NCBI RefSeq assembly: GCF_003019275.1
Contig: NZ_CP027848.1
Span: forward strand, 1,922,001-1,986,000
Length of the DNA stretch: 64,000 nt
Direction: 5' to 3'
Source: Staphylococcus muscae
Lineage (GTDB): Bacteria; Bacillota; Bacilli; Staphylococcales; Staphylococcaceae
Positions 32,877-42,030 of the stretch are shown here, one piece after another. Numbering within the stretch: position 1 is the first letter of the stretch; each line of letters opens with the position of its first letter. A program made the translations under genes and the position numbers. The notes under the pieces are model-generated. The model was not told the DNA's origin, did no database searches, and saw only the letters and a program-made list of their open reading frames with translations.

Positions 32877-33397
32877 GTAATCAGTTACAAATCAAATTAT
32901 TATCGGATAACGCAACAATGCCTACACGGAATCACAGTACAGATGCTGGGTTTGATATTTACGCAGCAGAAACGATTATACTAGAACCACAAGAAAAAGC
33001 GTTAATCGCTACGGATATTGCTGTTAACATTCCAAAAGGCTATGTAGGACTACTAACATCAAGAAGTGGTGTAAGTAGCAAGACAGACCTTGTGATTGAA
33101 ACAGGTAAGATTGATGCAGGGTTTCATGGAAATATGAAGATTAATATTAAGAATGATGAGGAGATTTTAGAAGAATGGGTTTCTTATCATTTTAGTAATG
33201 TTGCATCAGATATCGAAGGGAATATTACACTACTAGATTCAGAAGAAGTTATGACTGGTAGCTACAAAATAAACAAAGGCGATAAACTAGCACAATTGGT
33301 AATCGTACCTATTTGGACGCCAGAATTAGAAGTAGTGGAAGATTTCGATAGTGAATCGGATAGGGGTGAAAAGGGGTTTGGTTCAAGTGGATATTAA
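32873..33397 (+). CDS. dut: Trimeric dUTPase with staphylococcal-phage insertion
   Basis: The 174-residue enzyme has the five dUTPase motifs: DAGFDIYA (I), SRSGVSSK (II), IDAGFHGNMK (III), GDKLAQLVIV (IV) and RGEKGFGSSG (V). Between III and IV is an insert of about 40 residues (EEWVSYHFSN..MTGSYKIN), the variable region of staphylococcal phage dUTPases. Such enzymes are known to derepress SaPI islands by binding the Stl repressor; the insert shapes that contact. Confidence 0.93.
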   Translation: MSNQLQIKLLSDNATMPTRNHSTDAGFDIYAAETIILEPQEKALIATDIAVNIPKGYVGLLTSRSGVSSKTDLVIETGKIDAGFHGNMKINIKNDEEILEEWVSYHFSNVASDIEGNITLLDSEEVMTGSYKINKGDKLAQLVIVPIWTPELEVVEDFDSESDRGEKGFGSSGY

Positions 33398-33752
33398 TGC
33401 TTATATTGTAACTACTATACTAGTGTTTATTGGATACTTTTTGCAGGATGTAAATCATAAGAATAAATATGTTGTGGCCACTTGTGAATTTATTGGTTAT
33501 ATACTTATGGGTTTTGGTGTAATATTAGGAGAAAAACACGGTCAAATGGCAGTGCCTTGCATTATGATATTTGCTATGTTGTTTGCAAGACTTAAATTTT
33601 TAGAAAAAGCCTGTCTTAAATTTTTCGATGCGGTAAATGAGATGCAAGTAGACCAACTAAAAATAAAATCACGAATTGATGTAGAGGGGGATGACATTGA
33701 AAAATACTTTTTTAACACTAACAGTAATCGTAATAATACTGATGACTTATAG
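33387..33752 (+). CDS. Phage membrane protein
   Basis: About 121 residues if started at GTG 33387 (AAAAGGGG upstream). Three hydrophobic segments (YIVTTILVFIGYFLQ, FIGYILMGFGVIL, CIMIFAMLFARL) then an acidic tail. Unknown role. It overlaps dut and the next small gene. Confidence 0.6.
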   Translation: MDINAYIVTTILVFIGYFLQDVNHKNKYVVATCEFIGYILMGFGVILGEKHGQMAVPCIMIFAMLFARLKFLEKACLKFFDAVNEMQVDQLKIKSRIDVEGDDIEKYFFNTNSNRNNTDDL

Positions 33753-33858
33753 ATTGTATTTACGTTTCACTGCCAATGACGAAGTAGATAGTGATGAAGT
33801 GTTTAATGAATACGATCATATAGATTTGAACAGGATCAGAGCAGAGGTGAGTGGATGA
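33691..33858 (+). CDS. Small single-pass membrane protein
   Basis: A 55-residue protein from ATG 33691 behind AGAGGGGG to TGA 33858. One hydrophobic helix (FLTLTVIVIILMTYRLYL) and an acidic tail (DEVDSDEVFNEYDH). Its stop overlaps the next start (ATGA), typical of this packed operon. Confidence 0.65.
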   Translation: MTLKNTFLTLTVIVIILMTYRLYLRFTANDEVDSDEVFNEYDHIDLNRIRAEVSG

Positions 33859-34076
33859 CTAAATACTCTAAAGTTTATTTAAAAAAAGACCATCATAAAC
33901 GTGGCATAAAACTAGGTGAAGTTAAATCTGGTTCAACTTGGTTAGAAATGCTAGAAGAGATACCACGTTTAAAAAAGTTGACAATCACGCCATATATAAG
34001 AATGTGGTATAGGGATGATAGAACGCAATGCATAGATTACGGGGCGCATAATGCCATCATTACAGTGAAGGAGTGA
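33855..34076 (+). CDS. Small basic phage protein of unknown function
   Basis: 73 residues, overlapping the previous stop. YSKVYLKKDHHKRGIKLGE, then a mixed region. No family recognised. Confidence 0.6.
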   Translation: MTKYSKVYLKKDHHKRGIKLGEVKSGSTWLEMLEEIPRLKKLTITPYIRMWYRDDRTQCIDYGAHNAIITVKE

Positions 34077-34080
34077 GATG

Positions 34081-34260
34081 ATGTTTAAAGTTGTATTTAA
34101 AGAAGATGCTAAAAAGATTATTGTGATACCGCAACATATCGGTGGTATTCCACCAAGCTCAGAAGAAACAGTGGGCTTCTTTAACTATTTAGAGAACCAG
34201 TTTGAAGGATATGAAGTTATGACCTTTCCATCCAATTCAGAAGTAATATTTTTAAAATAA
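34081..34260 (+). CDS. Small phage protein of unknown function
   Basis: 59 residues (ATG 34078 is also possible). Beta-rich start (KVVFKEDAKKIIVIPQH) and IPPSSEETVGFFNYLE. No family recognised. Confidence 0.55.
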   Translation: MFKVVFKEDAKKIIVIPQHIGGIPPSSEETVGFFNYLENQFEGYEVMTFPSNSEVIFLK

Positions 34261-34275
34261 TTATGGGGGCATTCA

Positions 34276-34701
34276 ATGACCGAGATTAAACCAGGTACTT
34301 TCAGATATATTGAAAGTGAGATATATAATTTAGAATCTACTAAACGTGAGATTAAACGATTGCGTTTGGAAATACTTAATCCTAGTAAAGCCATTGATGA
34401 GAACATTGTGTATGGACCGCTTCAATCTGGAGAACCTACACGTACTACGGAATTAATGGCGACACGTCTTATGACTAATAAGATGCTACGGAATATGGAA
34501 GAGATGGTTCATGCGATAGAGTATGCGTACAGTAAACTTCCTGATGAATACAAGAAGGTTATTTATCTAAAGTATTGGGAACCTAATCGTAGAATGAAGA
34601 TGGAGCATATTGCTGATGAATGTAATATGCATAGGAACACAGCAGGCAAGATACGGAAGAACTTTGTAAAGGCAGTAGCATATGAAGTCGGGATGAAATA
34701 G
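34276..34701 (+). CDS. rinA: RinA-family late transcription activator
   Basis: The 141-residue product is at the position and of the size of RinA in staphylococcal phages, with a C-terminal sigma-like HTH (IYLKYWEPNRRMKMEHIADE, HRNTAGKIRKNFV). RinA activates the promoter of the packaging/structural operon, which begins just downstream. Confidence 0.85.
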   Translation: MTEIKPGTFRYIESEIYNLESTKREIKRLRLEILNPSKAIDENIVYGPLQSGEPTRTTELMATRLMTNKMLRNMEEMVHAIEYAYSKLPDEYKKVIYLKYWEPNRRMKMEHIADECNMHRNTAGKIRKNFVKAVAYEVGMK

Positions 34702-34833
34702 TGTGTGCATCGATTGTGCATAGAGCATAAAATAAAGTGATATTATGATATTGTGCAAGTAAAGCACACAACGTAGCCCTTGCGCAATTGCACTATATTC
34801 ACTCCTTTATTGTTAATATGTTAGCGTTGAACT
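34702..34833. promoter_or_regulatory. Putative RinA-dependent late promoter region
   Basis: The region after rinA has three direct GTGCA motifs (near 34704, 34716 and 34754) and inverted GCAC copies (near 34764 and 34785), followed by TATATT at 34791-34796 without a good -35 box. A weak -35 with nearby repeats suits an activator-dependent promoter. Inference only. Confidence 0.4.
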
Positions 34834-34865
34834 AGAGTTAGGTTTATGCCTAGCTCTCTTTTTTA
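34834..34865 (+). terminator. Terminator-like hairpin before the HNH gene
   Basis: AGAGTTAGG (34834-34842) pairs with CCTAGCTCT (34849-34857) with one G-U, followed by TCTTTTTT. It lies between the candidate late promoter and the HNH gene, so it may end early transcription. Confidence 0.6.
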
Positions 34866-34884
34866 TTTGAAGGGAGTTGAGATA

Positions 34885-35205
34885 ATGACTAATCATAACA
34901 ACATACGTAAGAATGGTCGCTATCAATATGAACATGATTGGTTCTATCGTTCTAAAGCGTGGGAGCGTATTAGGGAAATTGCTTTAGATAGAGATAATTA
35001 TCTATGTCAAATGTGCTTAGAACATGGTGAAATAACAGATGCGAAAATCGTACATCACATTGTGTACGTAGATCATGATTTTAGTAAAGCGTTAGAAATA
35101 GATAATCTGATGTCTGTTTGCCAAAAATGCCACAATCAAATACATGCAAAAGATACAAATTATAAAAAAGAAAACAGCTTAAAAGTTCGTGTTTTAAAAA
35201 TGTGA
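34885..35205 (+). CDS. HNH endonuclease of the packaging module
   Basis: The 106-residue product has an HNH site (CQMCLEHGEI, VHHIVYVDHD, NLMSVCQKCHNQIH). HNH proteins next to terminase genes are required for cos cleavage in phages of this type. ATG 34885 follows AAGGGAG. Confidence 0.88.
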   Translation: MTNHNNIRKNGRYQYEHDWFYRSKAWERIREIALDRDNYLCQMCLEHGEITDAKIVHHIVYVDHDFSKALEIDNLMSVCQKCHNQIHAKDTNYKKENSLKVRVLKM

Positions 35206-35322
35206 AAGAAGCTCTGAAAAACATGCCCCCCTACAAACGTTGATATAACAACATTTGTCTGGGAGCGGAGTGGGCCATACGGGCGCAATCACGAATTTTT
35301 TCTATGAAAGGGGGTCGATGCA
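35206..35322. other. Probable cos region
   Basis: This 117-base gap between the HNH gene and terS is the position of cos in HK97/P27-type staphylococcal phages. It holds CATGCCCCCCTAC at 35221-35234 and a GC-rich stretch GGAGCGGAGTGGGCC near 35261. The cut site itself cannot be read. Confidence 0.5.
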
Positions 35323-35628
35323 ATGAAGTTGACTAAGAAACAATTGATTAATTATTTAGATGACTATCAAAAATCTGATGATTTATTAATCAATCTTTAT
35401 ATCGAAACTTACGAATTTTATTGCAGATTACGAGATGAATTAAAAAAATCTGATTTAATGATTGAACATACAAATAAAGCTGGAGCAAGTAATATCGTTA
35501 AAAACCCATTAAGTATTGAACTTACTAAGACCGTTCAGACTTTGAATAACTTGTTAAAATCACTTGGACTGACTGCATCTCAACGTGAAAAAGTAATCAA
35601 ACAGGATGATGGTTTCGGTGACTATTAA
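35323..35628 (+). CDS. terS: Terminase small subunit, P27 type
   Basis: The 101-residue product matches P27-family small terminases in size and in the end pattern NPLSIELTKTVQTLNNLLK and LGLTASQREKV. It recognises cos and directs TerL. GAAAGGGGGTCGATG precedes ATG 35323. Confidence 0.85.
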   Translation: MKLTKKQLINYLDDYQKSDDLLINLYIETYEFYCRLRDELKKSDLMIEHTNKAGASNIVKNPLSIELTKTVQTLNNLLKSLGLTASQREKVIKQDDGFGDY

Positions 35629-37309
35629 AATATTAAACAAACCCTCTCCTAAGTTATTAACAACATGGTACGCAGAACAAGTTGTTCAAGAGAAAATGGT
35701 GGCAAGTGAGTATGTTAAGAAAGAATGTGAAAGACACTTGAAATACTTGAAAAGTGATAGTAATTGGGTGTTTGATGAAGAATTAGCACATAGGCCAATT
35801 CGATTTATCGAGAAATTTTGTAAACCATCTAAAGGCGACTTTGATAGCTTGATTTTGCAACCCTGGCAACATTTTATTATTGGCAGTTTGTTTGGTTGGG
35901 TTCAAAAAGAAACAAGAATCAGGCGTTTCAAAGAAGGTGTAATTTTCATGGGGCGTAAAAATGGTAAAACAACAATGAATTCAGGCGTTTCCAATTACGG
36001 AGTATCTCAAGATGGTGAAAATGGAGCAGAAGTTCATTTGTTAGCAAATGTTATGAAACAAGCAAGAATTTTGTTTGATGAGTCTAAAGCAATGATTCAA
36101 GCAAGCCCTAAGTTAAATCAGAATTTCAGACCATTACGAGATGAAATACGTTATGATAAAACATTTTCTAAAATTATGCCGCAAGCTTCCGATAGTGAAA
36201 AGCTAGATGGACTGAACACACACATGGCCATTTTTGATGAAATTCATGAGTTTAAAGATTATAAGCTTATCAACGTTATTAAAAACTCAAGAGCTGCAAG
36301 AAAACAACCATTAATCATTTATATAACGACAGCAGGTACGGTGTTAGACGGACCATTAATCGACATGGTTGAAGCGGGTAGAGATGTTTTAGATGGTGCA
36401 ATTGAAGATGAACGTACATTTTATTTTCTAGCTTCATTAGATGATTCTGATGATATTAATGATCCTGACAATTGGATCAAAGCTAATCCTAATTTAGGCG
36501 TTTCTATCAACCTTGATGAAATGAAGGAAGAATGGAATAAAGCAAAACGTGTACCTGCTGAACGAAGTGACTTCGTTACTAAACGCTTCAATATCTTTGC
36601 TAACAATGATGAAATGGGTTTTATTGATTATGATACTTTAAAGAAAAACAATGATGTTATTTCTTTTGATGAGTTAGTTGGTAAACCGTGTACTGTTGGA
36701 TATGATCTTTCAGAAACGGAAGACTTCACGGCAGCAGTTGCTACATTCGCTTTAGATGACGGTAGAATTGCAGTTTTTTCTCATTCTTGGATACCTAAGA
36801 AGAAAGTTGAATTGTCAAACGAGCGTATACCATATAGAGAATGGGAAGAAGATGGGTTTTTAACTATTCAAGATAAATCTTATATCGATTATCAAGATGT
36901 ATTTGATTGGATAGTAAAAATCAACAAGCATCATCCTGTCGAGAAGATATGTTATGACCGTGCTAATGCTTATAAATTAAATCAAGAATTGAAAAATTAT
37001 GGTTTTTTAACAGAAGAAACAAGACAAGGTTCACTAACACTTAGTCCAGCGTTAAAAGATTTAAAAGAAATGTTTCTGGATGGCAAAGTTGTTTTTAACA
37101 ACAACCCTTTGATGAAGTGGTACATCAACAACGTTCATCTTAAAAAAGACCGCAATGGTAACTGGTTGCCATCTAAACAAGGTCGTTATCGTAAAATTGA
37201 TGGTTTTGCAGCATTACTTAACACCTACACAGATATTATGAACAAGATAGTAAACGACACTTCAAAATCAGAAATTGAATTTATTAGTATTAAAGATCTA
37301 AGAAGTTAA
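35609..37309 (+). CDS. terL: Terminase large subunit
   Basis: About 566 residues. ATPase: Walker A MGRKNGKTTMNS and Walker B AIFDEIHEF; nuclease domain with DLSETEDFTAAV and DGFAALLNTYTD. The start overlaps terS; ATG 35606 or 35609 and GTG 35618 are all possible. It pumps DNA into the prohead and cuts it. Confidence 0.93.
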   Translation: MVSVTIKILNKPSPKLLTTWYAEQVVQEKMVASEYVKKECERHLKYLKSDSNWVFDEELAHRPIRFIEKFCKPSKGDFDSLILQPWQHFIIGSLFGWVQKETRIRRFKEGVIFMGRKNGKTTMNSGVSNYGVSQDGENGAEVHLLANVMKQARILFDESKAMIQASPKLNQNFRPLRDEIRYDKTFSKIMPQASDSEKLDGLNTHMAIFDEIHEFKDYKLINVIKNSRAARKQPLIIYITTAGTVLDGPLIDMVEAGRDVLDGAIEDERTFYFLASLDDSDDINDPDNWIKANPNLGVSINLDEMKEEWNKAKRVPAERSDFVTKRFNIFANNDEMGFIDYDTLKKNNDVISFDELVGKPCTVGYDLSETEDFTAAVATFALDDGRIAVFSHSWIPKKKVELSNERIPYREWEEDGFLTIQDKSYIDYQDVFDWIVKINKHHPVEKICYDRANAYKLNQELKNYGFLTEETRQGSLTLSPALKDLKEMFLDGKVVFNNNPLMKWYINNVHLKKDRNGNWLPSKQGRYRKIDGFAALLNTYTDIMNKIVNDTSKSEIEFISIKDLRS

Positions 37310-37316
37310 GGGGGTG

Positions 37317-38576
37317 ATGAAAATAGCTGAAAACATTTTTACGAGAATCAAGCAGAAGTTAGTAGGTAACTGGGTAGACAATACGGTTAATAATATGTAC
37401 GACTTCACGCCTTGGAAAAACAAAAGTTTTTGGGGCATTATCAATAACACATTAGAAACTAATGAAACAATCTTTTCTGCTGTGACTAAACTGTCAAATT
37501 CATTGGCAAGTATGCCAATAAAATTGTATGAGAACTTTGAAGTGATTAGTACAGAAGTGTCAGAATTGATTACCGTATCGCCCAACAATTCATTAAATAG
37601 TTTTGATTTTATAAATCAAATTGAAACCGTTAGAAATGAAAAAGGAAATGCTTATGTGTTAATTGAACGTGATATTTATTACCAACCCCAAAAATTGTAT
37701 TTATTAAACCCAGATATTGTTGAGATGGCGATAGAGAATAATTCAAACGAACTTTATTTTGTTGTGCACGCTGCATCAGGAAAACACTTATACGTGCACA
37801 ATACGGACGTGTTGCATTTCAAACATATTGTTGCTTCGAATATGGTTAAAGGTATAAGTCCAATCGATGTACTTAAAAATACTATGGACTTCGACAGAGC
37901 CTTACGATCATTCAATTTAAAAGAGATGGATAAGCCAGATTCGTTTATTTTGACTTATGGAAGTAATGTCGATAAGGAAATGCGGAGTCAAGTTATAAAC
38001 GACTTTAAAGCTTTCTACCAAGAGAATGGTGGAATACTTTTTCGTGAGCCTGGTGTAGACATTGAACAACTACCTAGAAAATATGTCTCAGAAGATATTG
38101 TCGCTTCAGAAAATTTGACTAGGGAACGTGTTGCAAATGTTTTTCAAATACCGTCCATTTTTTTAAATGCGGATACAAAAGCAAGTTTTACTAAAAATGA
38201 AGAACTGAATAGGTTCTTTTTACAACATACGTTATTACCTATCATTAAGCAGTATGAAGAAGAATTCAATCGAAAGCTACTAACAGTAAACGATAGGAAA
38301 AAGGGACGTTATTTCAAATTCAATGTGAAATCATATCTACGTGCTGATAGTGCAACGCAAGCAGAAGTTTACTTCAAAGCATTGCGCAGTGGTTACTATA
38401 CGATCAATGAAATTCGTGGGTGGGAAGATTTACCACCTGTTGAAAATGGTGATAAACCATTAATTAGTGGTGACCTATATCCAATTGATATGCCAATAGA
38501 AATGCGTAAATCATTGAAAGGTGGTGATAATAATGAAAAGCAATCAGAAGTACTTCCAAATGAACAGGAAAGCTAA
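37317..38576 (+). CDS. Portal protein, HK97 type
   Basis: About 419 residues with the HK97 portal pattern: NETIFSAVTKLSNSLASMPI, LHFKHIVASNMVKGISPID and the crown region RERVANVFQIPSIFL. It forms the dodecameric DNA gate. GGGGGTG precedes ATG 37317, and the 3' end overlaps the protease gene by 44 bases. Confidence 0.9.
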   Translation: MKIAENIFTRIKQKLVGNWVDNTVNNMYDFTPWKNKSFWGIINNTLETNETIFSAVTKLSNSLASMPIKLYENFEVISTEVSELITVSPNNSLNSFDFINQIETVRNEKGNAYVLIERDIYYQPQKLYLLNPDIVEMAIENNSNELYFVVHAASGKHLYVHNTDVLHFKHIVASNMVKGISPIDVLKNTMDFDRALRSFNLKEMDKPDSFILTYGSNVDKEMRSQVINDFKAFYQENGGILFREPGVDIEQLPRKYVSEDIVASENLTRERVANVFQIPSIFLNADTKASFTKNEELNRFFLQHTLLPIIKQYEEEFNRKLLTVNDRKKGRYFKFNVKSYLRADSATQAEVYFKALRSGYYTINEIRGWEDLPPVENGDKPLISGDLYPIDMPIEMRKSLKGGDNNEKQSEVLPNEQES

Positions 38577-39306
38577 CAACAAAGGCGAGATTTATATCTA
38601 CGGTGACATTGTTTCTTATGAGTGGGAAGACAGAGATGTTACGGCTGTTAAATTCAAAGAAGGACTGGATGAGCTAGGTGACGTAAATGAAATTGATGTT
38701 CATATTAATTCTGCTGGTGGTAACGTTTTTGAAGGTCATGCTATTTACAACATGTTACGCATGCACAAAGCTAAAGTGAATATTTATATTGATGCCTTAG
38801 CTGCATCTATCGCAAGTGTTATCGCAATGAGCGGTGACACTATTTTTATGCACAAAAATAGCTTACTGATGATTCACAACTCATGGATCTACACAATGGG
38901 GAACGCCAAAGAACTTAGAGAAACAGCTGATTTATTGGATAAAACCGATAAAACAAGCAATATTGCTTACTTAGATAAAGCTAAAAATTTATCCGAAGAT
39001 GAGTTGAAAGCTTTGTTAGATGCTGAAACTTGGTTGACGGCAGAAGAAGCTTTAGAAATGGGTTTTATTGATGAGATTTTAGATGCTAACGAAGTTGCTG
39101 CAAGTATTTCTAAAAATCAATACAAGTTATTTAAACATGTCCCAAAATCTGTGGAACAAGACGTCGATAAGATTACCAACATTGAAGACTTAAATAAGAA
39201 AAACACGGTTGAAACACCTAAAGAAACTATGTCAGAAGAAGAAAAAGAAATTCGTAACAAAATTAAGAAAAACTGTGAAAGTTTAAAAATTATAATGAAT
39301 TTTTAG
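38533..39306 (+). CDS. ClpP-like prohead protease
   Basis: About 257 residues. S14 catalytic residues: Ser in LAASIASVIAMSG, His in LLMIHNSW and Asp in LLDKTDKT. The Lys/Glu-rich C-terminal tail may guide it into the prohead. It processes capsid precursors. AAAGGTGG precedes ATG 38533. Confidence 0.9.
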   Translation: MKSNQKYFQMNRKANNKGEIYIYGDIVSYEWEDRDVTAVKFKEGLDELGDVNEIDVHINSAGGNVFEGHAIYNMLRMHKAKVNIYIDALAASIASVIAMSGDTIFMHKNSLLMIHNSWIYTMGNAKELRETADLLDKTDKTSNIAYLDKAKNLSEDELKALLDAETWLTAEEALEMGFIDEILDANEVAASISKNQYKLFKHVPKSVEQDVDKITNIEDLNKKNTVETPKETMSEEEKEIRNKIKKNCESLKIIMNF

Positions 39307-39318
39307 GAGGGATGTATA

Positions 39319-40470
39319 ATGCCAACATTATACGAATTAAAACAATCATTAGGTATGATTGGACAACAATTAAAGCAAAAAAATGAAGAATTAAGTCAAA
39401 AAGCTACTGATCCAAACGTAGGAATGGATGATATTAAACAACTAGAATCAGAGAAAACAAGTTTACAAGAACGTTATACGATTGTAGAACGTCAAGTTAA
39501 CGATATTGAAGAGAAACAAAAGTTGAAAGCAGAAAATCAAGATAGTGGAAATGCTTACCAAACTTTAACGAAAGAAGAACAGTTGATTAAAGCGAAAGCC
39601 GAGTTCTATCGACATGCTTTGTTACCAAATGAATATTCTAAACCATCAACTGAAGCACAGCGTTTATTGCATGCTTTACCAACTGGTAATGATTCAGGTG
39701 GCGACAAATTGTTACCTAAGACTTTATCAAAAGAAATCGTTTCTGAGCCATTTGCTAGAAACCCATTACGTGAAAAAGCACGTTTAACAAACATTAAAGG
39801 GCTAGAAATCCCACGTGTTTCATTCACAATTGATGACGATGACTTTATCACTGATGTTGAAACTGCAAAAGAATTAAAGCTAAAAGGAGATACTGTTAAA
39901 TTTGGTACTAACAAGTTTAAAGTATTCTCTGCTATCTCTGACACGGTTATTCACGGCTCAGATGTAGATTTGGTTAATTGGGTTGAAAATGCATTGCAAT
40001 CTGGCTTAGCTGCAAAAGAACGTAAAGATGCTTTTGCGACATCTCCTGCTTCTGGTTTAGAGCATATGTCATTCTACAATGCTAAAGTGAAAGAAGTTGA
40101 AGGTGCTGATGTTTATGAAGCAATCTTAAATGCATTAGCAGATTTACACGAAGACTATCGTGAGAATGCTTCAATCTATATGCGTTATGCTGATTACTTG
40201 AAAATCGTGAAGATTTTATCAAATGGTACAACTAACTTCTTTGATGCACCTGCTGAAAAAGTCTTTGGTAAACCAGTGGTATTTACAGATGCAGCAGAAA
40301 AACCAGTTGTTGGCGATTTTAACTACTTTGGTATTAACTATGATGCAACTACTTACGACACTGACAAAGATGTTAAAAAAGGTGAGTACTTGTTCGTGTT
40401 AACTGCTTGGTATGATCAACAACGTACATTAGACAGTGCGTTCCGTGTTGCAAAAGTTAATCCCAGCTAA
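39319..40470 (+). CDS. Major capsid protein, HK97 fold
   Basis: The 383-residue product has an N-terminal coiled-coil delta (scaffold) region of about 105 residues that the protease should remove, then an HK97-fold shell domain (LLPKTLSKEIVSEPFARNPL, TWFD-like end AWYDQQRTLDSAFRVAKV). GGAGGGATG precedes ATG 39319. A possible +1 frameshift near the stop would add a 29-residue acidic tail. Confidence 0.93.
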   Translation: MPTLYELKQSLGMIGQQLKQKNEELSQKATDPNVGMDDIKQLESEKTSLQERYTIVERQVNDIEEKQKLKAENQDSGNAYQTLTKEEQLIKAKAEFYRHALLPNEYSKPSTEAQRLLHALPTGNDSGGDKLLPKTLSKEIVSEPFARNPLREKARLTNIKGLEIPRVSFTIDDDDFITDVETAKELKLKGDTVKFGTNKFKVFSAISDTVIHGSDVDLVNWVENALQSGLAAKERKDAFATSPASGLEHMSFYNAKVKEVEGADVYEAILNALADLHEDYRENASIYMRYADYLKIVKILSNGTTNFFDAPAEKVFGKPVVFTDAAEKPVVGDFNYFGINYDATTYDTDKDVKKGEYLFVLTAWYDQQRTLDSAFRVAKVNPS

Positions 40471-40555
40471 TCCCCCTAAAATTGAAGAGGACAACGAAAC
40501 GATGAACGTTCCTGAAACAACGGACGAAGACGCATTAGACGTTCCTGAAGCATAG
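40466..40555 (+). other. Possible +1 frameshift extension of the capsid protein
   Basis: The capsid gene ends AAT CCC AGC TAA (40459-40470). Moving +1 at CCC gives CCC-A then GCT AAT CCC CCT AAA, an open frame of 29 codons to TAG 40553-40555, acidic and Pro-rich with two NVPE/DVPE units. No separate SD-driven start is evident. +1 slippage on a Pro CCC codon at the end of capsid genes is known from Listeria phage PSA (CCC UGA there). Here it is a hypothesis. Confidence 0.4.
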
Positions 40556-40566
40556 GGGGCATTTGT

Positions 40567-40845
40567 ATGGAATTAGAAAGAGTTAAAAATTGGCTGTACC
40601 TAGACCATGATTTAGACGATGAGCTAGTTGAAAATTTGATTGCATCGGCAAAATCTGAACTTGAAATGAGTGGCGTGCCACCTTACTCTGAAAACGAGAA
40701 GGGGTACGCTCTTTATTGTATAGCTGTTAAATACATTATTTCTCGTGATTTTGAAACACGTGGTTATATTGAAAGTAACTCTTACAATAAACAATTTAAC
40801 GAAAAAGCTTTGCAAAGTATGATATTAAAGCTGAAACAATGGTAA
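40567..40845 (+). CDS. Head-tail connector, gp6-like
   Basis: The 92-residue product has the gp6/phage_connect pattern: RVKNWLYLDHDLDDELVENL, AKSELEMSGVP. It forms the adaptor ring below the portal. AGGGGGCA precedes ATG 40567. Confidence 0.85.
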   Translation: MELERVKNWLYLDHDLDDELVENLIASAKSELEMSGVPPYSENEKGYALYCIAVKYIISRDFETRGYIESNSYNKQFNEKALQSMILKLKQW

Positions 40846-40857
40846 GGGGGTGTTGTC

Positions 40858-41196
40858 TTGAAATTTAATGAATTTAAGGATCAAGTTGAATTCTTTAATC
40901 AAGAGTCTAGCGGTCCAGAAGCTTTTGATTTAGGCGAATCATCTTTTTATAAAGCGAGATGTTTAGTTTATGCCCCAACAGAGAAAGACTATCGGCTAGG
41001 TAACTTAGATTTATCAAATAAAGTTGTAACTATTATTTTGAGACAACCGCCAAAAGTCTTAAATATTCAAACAGCTGATTTTTTAGAGTTGAGAACAGGT
41101 ATATATAAAGGTGAAAGGTTTAATATAAAGCATGTAAGTATGACATCTGATAACTATCTAAAAATTGTAGGTGAAGTAGAATGGCATCAAGAATGA
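40858..41196 (+). CDS. Head closure/head-tail adaptor protein
   Basis: 112 residues from TTG 40858 behind AAGGGGG. Beta-barrel pattern of phage head-tail joining proteins (KFNEFKDQVEFFN, KARCLVYAPTEKDY, YKGERFNIKHV). Overlaps the next gene. Confidence 0.8.
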   Translation: MKFNEFKDQVEFFNQESSGPEAFDLGESSFYKARCLVYAPTEKDYRLGNLDLSNKVVTIILRQPPKVLNIQTADFLELRTGIYKGERFNIKHVSMTSDNYLKIVGEVEWHQE

Positions 41197-41615
41197 AAAT
41201 AAGTGGTGAACAAACTGGTATTTTCTTTAATGAAAGAGAAGTCTATAAGGAACTCGAAAAAAGAATTGGCATCAATAGAATACGTAAAATTTATGACTTA
41301 GCTTTAGAAGAAGCAGGCAAAATTATTTATGATGCCGTCAAACAAAATATCCGCCATTTCAGAAACACTGGTGCTGAATATGACGAAGTTAAACTGTCAA
41401 AGCCTTCATGGGTAGATGGGACGAGATCAATTTATGTATACTGGGAAGGGCCAAAAGATCGTTATAGAATAGTTCATTTAAACGAAAAAGGTTATCATGC
41501 TGTAAATGGTAAGTTTATTCGTCCGAAAGGTTTAGGTGCTATTGAAAGAGCATTACGCTCTGCTAAAGAGAGTTACTATAAAAAAATTCAACAAGAAATG
41601 GAAAAACACATATGA
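41181..41615 (+). CDS. HK97 gp10-family tail-completion protein
   Basis: 144 residues. The gp10 pattern is seen in EEAGKIIYDAVKQNIRHFRN and in the C-terminal GAIERALRSAKESYYKKI. ATG 41193 is an alternative start. It joins head and tail. Confidence 0.8.
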   Translation: MASRMKISGEQTGIFFNEREVYKELEKRIGINRIRKIYDLALEEAGKIIYDAVKQNIRHFRNTGAEYDEVKLSKPSWVDGTRSIYVYWEGPKDRYRIVHLNEKGYHAVNGKFIRPKGLGAIERALRSAKESYYKKIQQEMEKHI

Positions 41616-42019
41616 TTGATATTTTAACGCATGTGTACAATTTATTAACGGCTGACGAAAGATTCTCTCAAAAGATCAATTCAGCAAACATAAAGTTTAA
41701 TAGGACTCCCGATGCTCAAAATATTCAACAACCCACAATTGTTATTGATGACTATGATGATCCACTTCCAGAAAGTCATTCAGATGGTGATAGAATCGCT
41801 TATAATTATGCTTTTCAAATCGACGTATATGTTAATGTTTCTAAAAAATACAATGCAAGACTGTTAAGAAATGAAATTTCAGCTTTAATTAGCGAAATAC
41901 TATGGAATAAAGACAAAATAAAATTAGTTAGTAACTTAGGTAATGACTTTAATCCACAATTCAGCCTATATCGTTCTACGAAACGGTATGAGGCTATTTT
42001 TTATGACCAAAATTATTAG
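41612..42019 (+). CDS. Tail terminator-like protein
   Basis: 135 residues in the position of the tail-completion/terminator protein of HK97-type siphoviruses, overlapping gp10 by 4 bases. Pattern: DILTHVYNLLTADERFSQKI, QPTIVIDDYDD, YAFQIDVYVNV. Confidence 0.75.
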   Translation: MIDILTHVYNLLTADERFSQKINSANIKFNRTPDAQNIQQPTIVIDDYDDPLPESHSDGDRIAYNYAFQIDVYVNVSKKYNARLLRNEISALISEILWNKDKIKLVSNLGNDFNPQFSLYRSTKRYEAIFYDQNY

Positions 42020-42030
42020 GAGGAATTTAA

